Part shown: positions 6,246-15,129 of the stretch, in pieces
Numbering within the stretch: position 1 is the stretch's first letter
How the letters are laid out: each line of letters starts with the position of its first letter
Origin: Bacteroidia bacterium
GTDB lineage: Bacteria > Bacteroidota > Bacteroidia > Flavobacteriales > Flavobacteriaceae
Length of the DNA stretch: 64,000 nt
Assembly (NCBI GenBank): GCA_030428705.1
Contig: JAUIDI010000007.1
Location: 1-64,000, forward strand
Reading direction: 5' to 3'
The notes under the pieces: generated by a model
What the model was told of the DNA's origin: nothing
What the model saw: only the letters and a program-made list of their open reading frames with translations
Databases searched by the model: none
Made by a program: the position numbers and the translations under genes

Positions 6246-6989
6246 TTACCTGTTCCAGATCTGCCAGGCCTTTTCGGCCTGCAGCTCGAGCATTTTGAGC
6301 CCGTTGAGGATCGTGGCGCCCCGCTGTTCGCCCGCTTGCAGAAAACTGGTTTTTTCCGGATTGTAGATAAGGTCGAACAAGAGGTGTTTGCTGCTCAAAA
6401 AGCGATAGGGTATATCGGGCAGGTCATGTATATTTGGATAAGTACCCAAAGGGGTACAATTGACGATAATGGGGTGCGCTTCGATGATTTTTTGGTCGAG
6501 GCTTGCATAGGTGAATTGGTCGGCATCTGCATTTCTCGATACGAAGCGATATTCAATGCCGATTTCATCGAAGACAAAGGCCACGGCCTTTGATGCGCCC
6601 CCGGTACCTAAAATAAGGGCCTTTTGGTGATGGCTTTTCAAAAAGGGTTCGATCGAACGCCCAAAACCATAAATGTCGGTATTATAGCCTTTGAGTCCGT
6701 TTTTTGTAAATTTAATCGTGTTCACCGCCCCGATTTTTCGGGCTTTGGTACTTAGTTCGTCCAAAAACGGAATGACGGCTTCTTTATAGGGAATGGTCAC
6801 GTTCAGCCCCGTGAGATTCTTGTTGTTCGCGATCAGTCCTTGAAATTCTTCGATTGCCGCGAGATCGAAATTTTCATACGAATGGTCGCTCAGCCCCAGA
6901 TTTTTGAACTTTTGGGCAAAATATTCTTCCGAGAAAGAATACGAGATATTCCTTCCTATCAGACCGAACCTATTTTTCTTAATTTTCAT
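6246..6989 (-). CDS. aroE: Shikimate dehydrogenase
   Basis: 247 residues from the chosen start. It reduces 3-dehydroshikimate to shikimate with NADPH in the aromatic amino-acid pathway, in the cytoplasm. Seen: FGLIGRNISYSFS at the N terminus (shikimate-binding Ser residues), NVTIPYKEAV with the catalytic Lys, GAVNTI, the nucleotide-binding LGTGGASKAV, and NCTPLGTYP. The frame stays open 17 codons further upstream, but that part is only the translated heptamer repeat, and the family normally begins close to F-G-L-I-G, so ATG at 6987-6989 is preferred. It lies 47 bp downstream of the DUF368 gene, in the same direction. Confidence 0.93.
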   Translation of the reverse strand: MKIKKNRFGLIGRNISYSFSEEYFAQKFKNLGLSDHSYENFDLAAIEEFQGLIANNKNLTGLNVTIPYKEAVIPFLDELSTKARKIGAVNTIKFTKNGLKGYNTDIYGFGRSIEPFLKSHHQKALILGTGGASKAVAFVFDEIGIEYRFVSRNADADQFTYASLDQKIIEAHPIIVNCTPLGTYPNIHDLPDIPYRFLSSKHLLFDLIYNPEKTSFLQAGEQRGATILNGLKMLELQAEKAWQIWNR

Positions 6990-7025
6990 ATCCAACATCC
7001 AACATCCAACATCCAACATCCAATA
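6990..7025. repeat. Heptanucleotide microsatellite (TCCAACA)n just upstream of aroE
   Basis: Four perfect copies and one imperfect copy of TCCAACA fill 6991-7025 and end one base from the aroE start codon. On the coding strand the unit is TGTTGGA. Copy-number slippage would change spacing upstream of aroE, or add a frame-variable N-terminal extension, because the unit contains ATG. Confidence 0.9.
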
Positions 7026-7036
7026 TACATTAACCC

Positions 7037-8065
7037 TCAACTATCGACCAACCTCCTACGTCTATTTTTACCGTACCAGTCCAAAACCAATAGCACAAGT
7101 ATCCCGACGACGATAAAGAACAAGGCCCACCAGTTCTCCGACCTTGCGAAATCAGGAAAATACCGTTCATAGTTTGCGATGATTTCCTTTCCGTTGCTAT
7201 CCAATAAGACACTGCCGTCCACATCGGTTCTGAAAATAGTTCTTTTCCACGGCCAGACCACACCCAATGAACCCGTTATAAAACCGATGATGACAGCAGT
7301 GGTGATATGCTTGTAGTGTTTTAGTACATACGAGAGAATATGCGAAAGCGTGACGAGACCCGCTGCCGAACCTAAGGTAAATACGGCCAATATTTTGAGC
7401 GTATGCAGTCTTTCTTTATTTTCCATAAAGCTGAAATCGCCCCTAAAAACCTCGCCGAATGTGTCGTATAGTGCATTGACAGAATCGACGAGCAACAGCA
7501 CATAATTACCCAATAAAATAAGAATAAAAGAGCCGGATAGCCCTGGTAACGTCATGCCAGATACACTGATCATTCCGCAAAGAAAGATGAAAATCAAGTT
7601 GTCGTTTTCCCTAGCCGGACTCAAAAAACTGATCGATATACCCACGACAAGGCCCAATATACCGGCCATGATGGTTTTTTTGTTCCAATGTTCGAAATCT
7701 TTCGAAATGTAGTAGATAGAACCCAGGATCATGCCGAAAAAAGCGGCCCATACATAGAGTTCCTTTCTTTCGAGAAAATAGTCGAGCAGTTGCGACACGC
7801 TGAAATAGCTGATCAACATGCCAGAAATCAACAATATCAAAAAAGTGGCGTTCACATAGCGGTAAAAACTTTTGAAACGCCCGTTGAACAGCAATTTAAA
7901 AGCCTTGAGGTTTATCTTCTGTAAAGAGTAGATGAACTCTTCGTAAAACCCTCCGACAAAGGCGACGATGCCGCCCGAGACCCCGGGTACCTTATTGGCG
8001 GCACCCATACACAGTCCTTTGATGACCAAAAAGAACTTGTCGATTAAAGATCGGGATTTGTGCAT
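7037..8065 (-). CDS. DUF368 membrane protein (PopT-like undecaprenyl-phosphate translocase family), copy A
   Basis: 342 residues with roughly eight or nine hydrophobic segments. The two signature half-motifs of DUF368 are present: PGVSGGIVAFVGG near residue 24 and LPGLSGSFILILLG in the second half. Known: DUF368 proteins (PopT) have been reported to recycle undecaprenyl phosphate across the inner membrane for peptidoglycan and other envelope polymers. Specific activity here is inferred from family only. It follows a paralogue by 12 bp, so the two are co-transcribed. A hydrophilic stretch near residues 265-310 is longer than in copy B. It ends in a short Arg-rich tail. Confidence 0.88.
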   Translation of the reverse strand: MHKSRSLIDKFFLVIKGLCMGAANKVPGVSGGIVAFVGGFYEEFIYSLQKINLKAFKLLFNGRFKSFYRYVNATFLILLISGMLISYFSVSQLLDYFLERKELYVWAAFFGMILGSIYYISKDFEHWNKKTIMAGILGLVVGISISFLSPARENDNLIFIFLCGMISVSGMTLPGLSGSFILILLGNYVLLLVDSVNALYDTFGEVFRGDFSFMENKERLHTLKILAVFTLGSAAGLVTLSHILSYVLKHYKHITTAVIIGFITGSLGVVWPWKRTIFRTDVDGSVLLDSNGKEIIANYERYFPDFARSENWWALFFIVVGILVLLVLDWYGKNRRRRLVDS

Positions 8066-8077
8066 GTGGTATGAGAC

Positions 8078-9004
8078 TTATTTTTTCGAGGCTGATTTCT
8101 CTAGGATAAAAATAAGGGAAAAACCTACGATGGCGGCAATCAAAGCAAACATCAATTGGTGGTCGCCGTCAAAGGCGAAAGGGGATACGTTCTCGTCGAT
8201 GACGATTGTTTTTTTGCCGATGGTCCTCGTTTCCAAAATACGTTTCCAGGGCCATATCTTATTGAGCGACCCCAAAATAAATCCGGTCAGAAGGGCCAGC
8301 GTTATGTTCTTGTAATGGTCGAACATCCATTTTAACACCCTGGCAAAACTCAGGACACCGAAAATAATGCCAAGTGCCATGGTGATAAGGATCTTGAAGT
8401 TTTTTTCATCTATGGCATCGATTACCGTTTTATATGAACCGAGTAACACCAGGACGAATGATCCGGAGATTCCAGGAAGGACCATGGCGCAAATGGCCAA
8501 TGCCCCTGAAAAAAAGATATAGGGCAGACTCGTAGAATTGGGTGAGGGTGGCAGCGAGGTGATGAAATAGGCAAAAAGTACGCCGATCAAGAGCAAAACG
8601 ATGACAGGCACAGTCCACTTTTTAATGTTTTTCGCTACAATGGCCACACTGGCCAAAACCAGCCCAAAAAAGAAGGACCATAACGCAATCGGTTCATTTT
8701 CGAGAAGCCATTTGATCATACGGGTAAATGAGAGAATACTGATGGCCATGCCCAAAAGCAGTACTACAAGAAAATTACCGTTCAAAGCGTTCCAAAAACT
8801 TTTGAATCCTTTTTCGCGCCAGATTCGCAATGTTTTCAGGTTCACATTGTTGATGGTAGTAATGAATTCCTCATAGATTCCGGCAACAAACGCTATGGTA
8901 CCGCCCGATACACCGGGCACCAGTTCCGCAACGCCCATGGCCATGCCTTTTAGTAGAATATAAAAGTGTTGAAGAAGGTTTCGGTTTTCCATTTTTGAAT
9001 CCAT
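8078..9004 (-). CDS. DUF368 membrane protein (PopT-like), copy B
   Basis: 308 residues, a clear paralogue of the downstream gene: PGVSGGTIAFVAG near residue 30 and LPGISGSFVLVLLG in the second half, the same spacing and the same W-P-W-K-R element before the last helices. It is predicted to be an inner-membrane carrier for undecaprenyl phosphate, by family. An internal Met (residue 5) is an alternative start. It is the first gene of the pair; a TAnnTTTG box lies about 45 bp upstream, so the tandem pair probably has its own promoter. Confidence 0.88.
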   Translation of the reverse strand: MDSKMENRNLLQHFYILLKGMAMGVAELVPGVSGGTIAFVAGIYEEFITTINNVNLKTLRIWREKGFKSFWNALNGNFLVVLLLGMAISILSFTRMIKWLLENEPIALWSFFFGLVLASVAIVAKNIKKWTVPVIVLLLIGVLFAYFITSLPPSPNSTSLPYIFFSGALAICAMVLPGISGSFVLVLLGSYKTVIDAIDEKNFKILITMALGIIFGVLSFARVLKWMFDHYKNITLALLTGFILGSLNKIWPWKRILETRTIGKKTIVIDENVSPFAFDGDHQLMFALIAAIVGFSLIFILEKSASKK

Positions 9005-9046
9005 TGAAACTGACGACGTCTATTATTGACATCGTCGAAAAGAAAA

Positions 9047-9054
9047 CAAAAATA
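9047..9054 (-). promoter_or_regulatory. Candidate -7 box for the DUF368 pair
   Basis: TATTTTTG on the minus strand fits the Bacteroidota TAnnTTTG consensus and lies 43 bp before the DUF368 copy B start. The leader between them contains a 9-bp near-perfect hairpin (9012-9034). No clear -33 TTTG is seen. Confidence 0.4.
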
Positions 9055-9060
9055 GGTTTT

Positions 9061-10461
9061 TTATCCGGAAGCTTTTTTGGCCGATGCGATTATATCAATG
9101 GCCCATTCGGTATGCGCAAATTGTTCGAATTCTTTTTGAAAAAGGTGAAGCTTGTCGCTGTCTTTTTTCAAGGCCTGGGTGAGGGCGATGCGAGCACTTA
9201 CCTTATCATGGTTCAAAAGGTGATAACCTGCCATTTGATATAACAGTTCGGCACTTTCGGGGTGGAACTCCTTTCCACGGCCCAAAATATCGATGGCGTC
9301 GTCCACTTCTTTGTTCGACTTGGCGGCTTCTGCCCATTTCAGCCAAGTATCCAATTCGTAGTCACCCAATTCAACGGCCTGTCCATAGGCATAATCGGCC
9401 TGGTCAAAAGATTTTAGGCAAGCGTTTATATGACCGCATTTTTTCCAATAATCGGAATTTTCCCCGTCGATGTTAAGTGCCTTGTTGATATAATACAACG
9501 CTTTCTTGTAGTTCTTTTTTTGAATATAGAAATTGGTGATGGCCAACCAGCCCTTGTCGAGCAGTGGATCCTCATGAACGGTTTGGTAATAGTAGTATTT
9601 GGCCATATCGTCATTGGCCAGTTTTTCGTAACATTTGCCGATCCGAAGGTAGGCGTGCGAGGTCGGATCCTCTATTTTAATGGTAATCTCGTAGTTTTCT
9701 ATAGCTTCTTCATATTTGCCCATTTTCTCGAGTACCTTGCCTTTTTCAAAATAGGCCCCGATAAACGAATCGTCCGAGATTATGGCAAAATCGTAGGCCG
9801 TAAGCGCCTCATTGAACATTTTTTTTGAGAAATACTGTTTTCCCAATTGATGCCAGGCGACCTCACAATACGGATTGAGGTCGAGATAATCGTTCAGATA
9901 ATGGATAGCGCCATCATAATCCTCCAAAAATTCAAAACAGTAAATGACATTGTACAGTGATGAATAATCGTACTGGTCATAGCTGACACATCGCATAAAG
10001 TTTTCCTTGGCCCTTTTGAAATCGTCCATAAAAAGGTATTCCATGCCCAGCAATGAATAGATGTCAAAGCTATCCTCGGAAAGGTCCAAAGCTTTTTGGA
10101 GCAGATCTATGGCGGCCTCGTGATTGTCTTTTTTTGAACAAATGTTGGCCCTTTGAATATAGATTTCCTCGTTCGAGCCATCCAACAATTGAAGTTCGTC
10201 CAACATTTGTTCGGCAACATCCAAATTGTTCTCGAATACCAAGACTTCGACATTCAACAATTTTAGCTCGATGGAAACCGGATGTTGTTGCAGGCCTATT
10301 TTAATCGCTTTTTTGGCCAGTGCAATTTTTCCGTGATTCAAATAATGGTGAATAATGTCCTCAAAATCCTCGGCGTCAAAGAAGTAGACGTCATCGGTTT
10401 TCAACATGCTTTCAAACTTGGCTATGGGCTGGCTGGGTCTTTCGCTAGATTCTAACGCCAT
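9061..10461 (-). CDS. Tetratricopeptide-repeat protein
   Basis: 466 residues made almost entirely of TPR helices, about ten repeats from residue 30 to 440, recognisable by A-x-x-x-Y/F-x-x-G/A patterns such as YEEAIENYEITIKIEDPTS and FDQADYAYGQAVELG. There is no signal peptide or membrane span, so it is probably a cytoplasmic scaffold. Partners are unknown. It lies 56 bp upstream of the DUF368 pair in the same direction, though a candidate promoter separates them. It is 97 bp downstream of the aminotransferase gene. Confidence 0.85.
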   Translation of the reverse strand: MALESSERPSQPIAKFESMLKTDDVYFFDAEDFEDIIHHYLNHGKIALAKKAIKIGLQQHPVSIELKLLNVEVLVFENNLDVAEQMLDELQLLDGSNEEIYIQRANICSKKDNHEAAIDLLQKALDLSEDSFDIYSLLGMEYLFMDDFKRAKENFMRCVSYDQYDYSSLYNVIYCFEFLEDYDGAIHYLNDYLDLNPYCEVAWHQLGKQYFSKKMFNEALTAYDFAIISDDSFIGAYFEKGKVLEKMGKYEEAIENYEITIKIEDPTSHAYLRIGKCYEKLANDDMAKYYYYQTVHEDPLLDKGWLAITNFYIQKKNYKKALYYINKALNIDGENSDYWKKCGHINACLKSFDQADYAYGQAVELGDYELDTWLKWAEAAKSNKEVDDAIDILGRGKEFHPESAELLYQMAGYHLLNHDKVSARIALTQALKKDSDKLHLFQKEFEQFAHTEWAIDIIASAKKASG

Positions 10462-10558
10462 AGGAACGTTTTGGTTAAACTATGGATTTAAAAGTACTTC
10501 TTTGAAGTAACCTAAACTTCAGGATTTGGGCTTTATTATTAACAAATTAGTTAACAAA

Positions 10559-11740
10559 TTATTGTTCAAGTTCCGTTAAAACCGAGAGGATAATGTCGCA
10601 TCCTTTTTCGATCTCGGCAACGGAAATGGTCAATGGTGGAGTTATTCTAACGGCCCTTGGTTCAAAAAGCAACCAGAACAAAATCAGTCCTTTTTTGGCA
10701 CAGCCCAGTATTAGTTGATCGGCGATTTCCTTATTTTCGAATAGCAGGGCCAACATCAAACCTTTACCACGGATTTCATTTATACTGGGGTGGCGGAGCA
10801 ACTTTCGGAATATTTTCCCCTTTTTCATGGCTTCTTCCATGAGGTTCGATTCCGTAATTTCCTTTAGGGTAGCCAGACAGGCCGAAGCGATAACGGGATT
10901 GCCCCCAAAAGTTGTTATATGTCCCAATTTCGGACGTTCTTGAAGTGTGGCCATCATTTCATGCGAGGCCGTGAAGGCACCGACGGGAAGCCCTGAAGCC
11001 ATGCCTTTTCCCATGACAAGAATATCAGGTGTACAGTCATAATGCTCAAAGGCAAAAAGTTTGCCCGTTCGCCCGAAGCCGGGTTGAATTTCGTCAAGGA
11101 TCAACAGGGTGCCCGTAGCGGTACAGCGCTGGCGCACCTTTTCAAGGTATCCGTCGGACGGTTCAATGAACCCAGCACCACCTTGGATTGTTTCCAAAAC
11201 AACGGCGGCCGTTCTGTCGGTAATTTTCATGAGGTCATCGGCTGTGTTGAAGTGGATAAACGAAACATCGGGAATCAAAGGCCTGAAAGCACTTTTTCTT
11301 TCCTCGAACCCCATAATGCTCAAACTACCCATTGTATTGCCGTGATAGGCCTGTTTTGCCGCAATGATTTCAGAACGTCCCGTAAACCTTCGGGCTAATT
11401 TTAAGGCTCCTTCGATCGCTTCGGTACCCGAATTGACAAGATAGGTAGTCTGTAGGGTGGATGGGAGGAACGATGCCAATAACTTGGTAAAGGCCACTGC
11501 AGGCTGTTGAATATATTCCCCGTACACCATGACATGCATGTACTTTTCGCTCTGTTCCTGTATTGCCGCAATCACTTTGGGGTGGCAATGGCCAAGGCCA
11601 CAGGCCGATACACCGGCCACAAAATCGAGATGGGCCTTGCCGTCGGTATCGTAAATGTAGCTTCCCTTGGCATGGGAAACCTGCATAGCAAGTGGATTTG
11701 GAGTGGTCTGTGCCTGATATCTCAGGAAATCATTTTTCAT
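10559..11740 (-). CDS. Class III PLP-dependent aminotransferase (acetylornithine/4-aminobutyrate aminotransferase-like)
   Basis: 393 residues. It transfers an amino group using pyridoxal phosphate, in the cytoplasm. Seen: NSGTEAIEGALKLARR (phosphate contact), the aromatic AYHGNT, ILDEIQPGFGRTGK with the PLP-binding Asp, and the Schiff-base Lys in VMGKGMASGLP (about residue 245). The length is normal. The substrate cannot be fixed from sequence; absence of arg genes nearby argues against assigning argD. The start overlaps the end of the OstA-like gene by 11 bp, so both are read from one transcript. Confidence 0.88.
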   Translation of the reverse strand: MKNDFLRYQAQTTPNPLAMQVSHAKGSYIYDTDGKAHLDFVAGVSACGLGHCHPKVIAAIQEQSEKYMHVMVYGEYIQQPAVAFTKLLASFLPSTLQTTYLVNSGTEAIEGALKLARRFTGRSEIIAAKQAYHGNTMGSLSIMGFEERKSAFRPLIPDVSFIHFNTADDLMKITDRTAAVVLETIQGGAGFIEPSDGYLEKVRQRCTATGTLLILDEIQPGFGRTGKLFAFEHYDCTPDILVMGKGMASGLPVGAFTASHEMMATLQERPKLGHITTFGGNPVIASACLATLKEITESNLMEEAMKKGKIFRKLLRHPSINEIRGKGLMLALLFENKEIADQLILGCAKKGLILFWLLFEPRAVRITPPLTISVAEIEKGCDIILSVLTELEQ

Positions 11741-13448
11741 CGGTTCGGGACGACTTGGTTTTTTGGGGTGCGGATTCTTCGGTCGGATCTTGCGACTTGT
11801 CGTTCTGCGGTTGGATTCCGTTTACGGGATCGCCCTCGTTCTTGGACCGTTCTTCTTCCTCGGCATCAATGTCAATGGGGTTTTCGATACCGCGAATGGT
11901 CACCAATTCGATATTGTTATCATCTTCATCGAAAATGTCGTCCTTGGTCATGAGGCGTTCATCGCCACGCCAGATAAATCCTTTTAGTTTTCTGCTTTCC
12001 GGTGGCAATTCGCTTTCCGGGAAAATATCCCCATCAGGATTCGTTATAAATGTAAGGTCTTCGACATCATTGTTCGCGAACGTGATGCGAATGGCACTGC
12101 AGATGGTCTTATTGATGCCGATAAGTTCTTGGTCATCATTGTACATATAATAGATGACTTCGGTATTTTTCACCAAATCGACGATCTTCAATTCATTGTC
12201 GATGAATTTTCCGAAGAGATCGACACCCTTGGCTTGATTATATCCGGTCTTTCCAATACTGTCGAGCGAGACCACGAAGGCGTTTTCGAGAACTTTCAAT
12301 GAATCGAGCTTTTCCGTTTTGACATCGCTGAGAATATGTATACTATCGCCGGTCATTTGGTTTTCACCGTTCCAAAGCACCGGATTGCGGATCAACTGTG
12401 TCAGGCCGGTACGCTGTTCAAAATGGATGGAATCGCATTTGCCGCTCATGTCGGTCTTGAACATTTTGGCATTCCGAAAAGCTTTTAAAATACGTTGGTC
12501 AGGTTTGCCCGTAACCATTAGGGTATCTCCGTGCATATAGAGCGAATCTTGCTCGACCAGCGATATCGAAACCGCCCTTTTTGTTGCAAAGACGGAATCT
12601 TTGGCCTTGTGCACTTCGGCGTAGTGCGCACGAATGACGCCCTTGTTTATGGTATCGGTGACCTTTATATTGTTCGTGGCCGAAGCAAACTCGGTGGCCT
12701 TATCAAAATAAACACTATCACCCTCGATGATACGATTGTTATAGTCGATTTGGGTATTCTTGATGCCATAGCCGTTTTCGATTTTGGTGTCGTAAAAACC
12801 ACGTTCGCAATATATTTTATAGGTTTCCCCGGTAATAGTGGATGGCCCGTACATATAGGCGTTTTTTGAAGTGGTATAATAATCGAGCTGCTCGGAATCC
12901 AAGATATACTGTGGATTATCGATATGTACGCTATCCAAGAACTGTAGTTTTTTTAACTCCATAAAATAGCGGCCGATCTCACTGGTCAAGGTGTTGGCCG
13001 AATCGACCACCGTACCGAAGTCTTGGTAATAGGCCTGTTGGTTTTCACGATCCCAACGCAGGGTATCCGTCCGCAAAGTCATACTGGTGTTTGTCAATAC
13101 TACGTTTTCATAGGCTTTGGCCAGTTTGATGTTGCCGTCGTAATTGACTTTGCCACTAGTCATGGTCACCGAATCACCTTGTTGTACGCGAACGTTACCG
13201 ATGGCGCGCAAACGATTCTCCTTTTGAAAATGAATGGCGATATCGCACCAAAGATCAGCACCTTCGTGTTCGAACTGGACCTGCTTGTCGTCTTTACTAA
13301 AAATAAAGGCCCCGGGAAACCGCTCTTCGTCTTTTATGAAATTGGCACCGTGTACAATATTAATTTGTTTGACTTCGGTCGAATCTTCTTGAGCTCTACA
13401 AAAGAAAAATCCGGTAAGAAAAAAAAGTATGAGTGTACGTCGAAACAC
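11730..13448 (-). CDS. OstA-like protein (LptA/LptD N-terminal-type beta-jellyroll, envelope)
   Basis: 572 residues. A signal peptide (about residues 1-19, ending CRAQ) directs it to the periplasm or envelope. Repeated short strands with motifs such as GNVRVQQGDSVTMTSG, DSEQLDYYTTSK and IIEGDSVYFDKA are typical of the OstA/LptA jellyroll that binds lipopolysaccharide. It is therefore probably part of LPS transport, by family. The C-terminal 60 residues are Glu/Lys-rich and low-complexity. The start codon is GTG at 13446-13448; no ATG gives the signal peptide. A -7 box lies 16 bp upstream. The 3' end overlaps the aminotransferase gene. Confidence 0.85.
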   Translation of the reverse strand: MFRRTLILFFLTGFFFCRAQEDSTEVKQINIVHGANFIKDEERFPGAFIFSKDDKQVQFEHEGADLWCDIAIHFQKENRLRAIGNVRVQQGDSVTMTSGKVNYDGNIKLAKAYENVVLTNTSMTLRTDTLRWDRENQQAYYQDFGTVVDSANTLTSEIGRYFMELKKLQFLDSVHIDNPQYILDSEQLDYYTTSKNAYMYGPSTITGETYKIYCERGFYDTKIENGYGIKNTQIDYNNRIIEGDSVYFDKATEFASATNNIKVTDTINKGVIRAHYAEVHKAKDSVFATKRAVSISLVEQDSLYMHGDTLMVTGKPDQRILKAFRNAKMFKTDMSGKCDSIHFEQRTGLTQLIRNPVLWNGENQMTGDSIHILSDVKTEKLDSLKVLENAFVVSLDSIGKTGYNQAKGVDLFGKFIDNELKIVDLVKNTEVIYYMYNDDQELIGINKTICSAIRITFANNDVEDLTFITNPDGDIFPESELPPESRKLKGFIWRGDERLMTKDDIFDEDDNNIELVTIRGIENPIDIDAEEEERSKNEGDPVNGIQPQNDKSQDPTEESAPQKTKSSRTDEK

Positions 13449-13464
13449 GTCCAGTTATTTTGGC

Positions 13465-13472
13465 CAAAAATA
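13465..13472 (-). promoter_or_regulatory. Candidate -7 box for the OstA-like gene
   Basis: TATTTTTG on the minus strand, 16 bp before the GTG start, supports that start and a very short leader. No clear -33 element is seen. The rest of the 169-bp gap up to 13617 shows nothing recognisable. Confidence 0.4.
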
Positions 13473-13617
13473 GGACATTTTCATATAGAGCAATAAAGAT
13501 TGGGATAGATTTGGGAAGATATGCCCATGAGGTTTGTAGCGTAAGACAAAACAAATTTGATGATGACACCTCATTGATAATGTCAAATGAACAATGCTAT
13601 TCAATACAATGTATTCT

Positions 13618-15006
13618 TCATTTCTTCTCTGATAGCAATCGTTTCGGATAATTAGGATGGGCCTTGATCCGTTCAATTTGCCTCAGGTGTCTATCGGTAT
13701 GGCCGTAATGCACCACCAAAAGGACATGGATACTATGAAGTCCTTTGGGTTCGCTCTTTCGTGGCACGAAATGCGATTTGAGGTCTTTGTCCGTGGTACG
13801 GACCATTTCCTCTAGTAGATTTCGTCCGTATAAAAAGTAATCCAGATTGTCCCTGCCCTTCATAAAGCCTGACGGAACTGCATGTGCTGGCGCGAAATGG
13901 GGTTGTTTTTCGGCCATCCAAGCGAGATAAGTCTCGTCGCCCAGAATCTGATCGGCAATTCCGGGCATGGGATCAGTATTACGTAAGGCCGCCATTCCTT
14001 CTTGATAATATAACCTTTCGTAAATGCCCATGTGCTCTACAACCTGGCCGATATTCCAAGAATCGGCATCGGGTTTGAAATGCCATTGTTCATCGGTCAA
14101 CGATTTGGTTGCGGCGATCATTTCATTCTTGGTTCGCTTCAATTCGCTTAAAAGTGATTTTTGGTCTACTGTCGTCCACATTTTGGTTTTATAGTCTAGG
14201 GGTTCTAAACGCTTGTAATGCTCGTCAACTTGGTAGTCTTTGTAAACTTCGGAATTTAGATATCCGTGTTGGTGGTAATTGTCGTTCCCGGAGATTTCCC
14301 AATTGAAGATAGGCTGGGTGCCAACAATACTTTGATCGTTCCAAGACCAACATCTGACAGTTTCTTGATATTTGCTATTTTTATCGATTACATAAGTGCC
14401 GAAAGAAACTCCATTCATCTCTTTTTTCTCCTTGTCGAAGAAAGTGCCAATGAAGAAGTTCGAACTGATGATCTTGAGGCCTCGACCATATTTTTCTTTA
14501 AGGCCCATTGAGTCTAGTTTTTCCTCTCCATAGGTTGCCTGTGCCAGACCCCAAACGCCCTGGGGCGACTTTTGATTTTCATAAACCCAACTAAGTTTGT
14601 CCAATCGCTCATGGACGGCATAATATGGATATTTGAACTTATCAGTGTTCAAACGGCCTTCTTGGATCAGTTTTCCGTCTTGTATTTTCATTTTGTAGGC
14701 CTGGCGCGTGCCAATTGCCGATGGATCCCAAGTAAAGTATTCAACGGTCTCCACATAATTACCGTCTTTCCATTCATAGGTGCCCCCGCCAGTGCCGGCG
14801 AACTTTTGAGTTTCGGGCCAATAAAAAATGGAGGCCCAACGAGAGCTCGTTATGAACTTCACCATTTCACAATTGGCGTATTGTTTGGTGTCTTCGTTCC
14901 AAGAACTGGCCAAGACTCGCCAAACACCTGTAATATCTTGGCTTTCTTCATTTTGCCCCCACGTTAAAATTGGGCATAGGATGAGCATTAAAATGAGTTT
15001 TTTCAT
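13618..15006 (-). CDS. Secreted two-domain protein with C-terminal DinB-like domain
   Basis: 462 residues. A signal peptide (about 1-18, ending TWGQ) predicts export. Residues about 25-270 contain two related beta-rich units, each with a G-V-W start and a W-E/W-K middle, resembling lipocalin-like repeats. Residues about 295-455 match the DinB-like four-helix fold: W-x-x-x-P-D-x-x-S-W-N-I-G-Q-V-V-E-H-M near the start, and a late H-x-x-R-H (YGHTDRHLRQIERI) that supply the usual His metal ligands. Many DinB-like proteins are thiol-dependent metalloenzymes; the function here is unknown. It is the last gene after the SnoaL-like gene, 123 bp downstream. Confidence 0.75.
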   Translation of the reverse strand: MKKLILMLILCPILTWGQNEESQDITGVWRVLASSWNEDTKQYANCEMVKFITSSRWASIFYWPETQKFAGTGGGTYEWKDGNYVETVEYFTWDPSAIGTRQAYKMKIQDGKLIQEGRLNTDKFKYPYYAVHERLDKLSWVYENQKSPQGVWGLAQATYGEEKLDSMGLKEKYGRGLKIISSNFFIGTFFDKEKKEMNGVSFGTYVIDKNSKYQETVRCWSWNDQSIVGTQPIFNWEISGNDNYHQHGYLNSEVYKDYQVDEHYKRLEPLDYKTKMWTTVDQKSLLSELKRTKNEMIAATKSLTDEQWHFKPDADSWNIGQVVEHMGIYERLYYQEGMAALRNTDPMPGIADQILGDETYLAWMAEKQPHFAPAHAVPSGFMKGRDNLDYFLYGRNLLEEMVRTTDKDLKSHFVPRKSEPKGLHSIHVLLVVHYGHTDRHLRQIERIKAHPNYPKRLLSEKK

Positions 15007-15069
15007 TTTTTATGGTTTAAATCGTGATTGAATAACGTATTTTGGGAAAGCCGACCTAACCTTCCTTGA

Positions 15070-15110
15070 GGGATATTATTGAGATCGCCAGCCGGGGCTT
15101 GTAATATCCC
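15070..15110 (-). terminator. Candidate stem-loop between SnoaL-like and DinB genes
   Basis: A perfect 9-bp inverted repeat (15070-15078 and 15102-15110) with a G+C-rich loop lies 20 bp beyond the SnoaL-like stop. There is no strong T run, so termination is uncertain; it may only stabilise the mRNA end. Confidence 0.35.
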
Positions 15111-15129
15111 TAGGATCGAAGAAATTTTC

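Noticed and set aside
6990-7025. CRISPR array
   Set aside because: The units are 7 bp with no spacers, so this is a microsatellite.
6990-7040. Longer AroE starting at 7040
   Set aside because: The added residues are only the translated heptamer repeat, and the family motif begins right after the Met at 6989.
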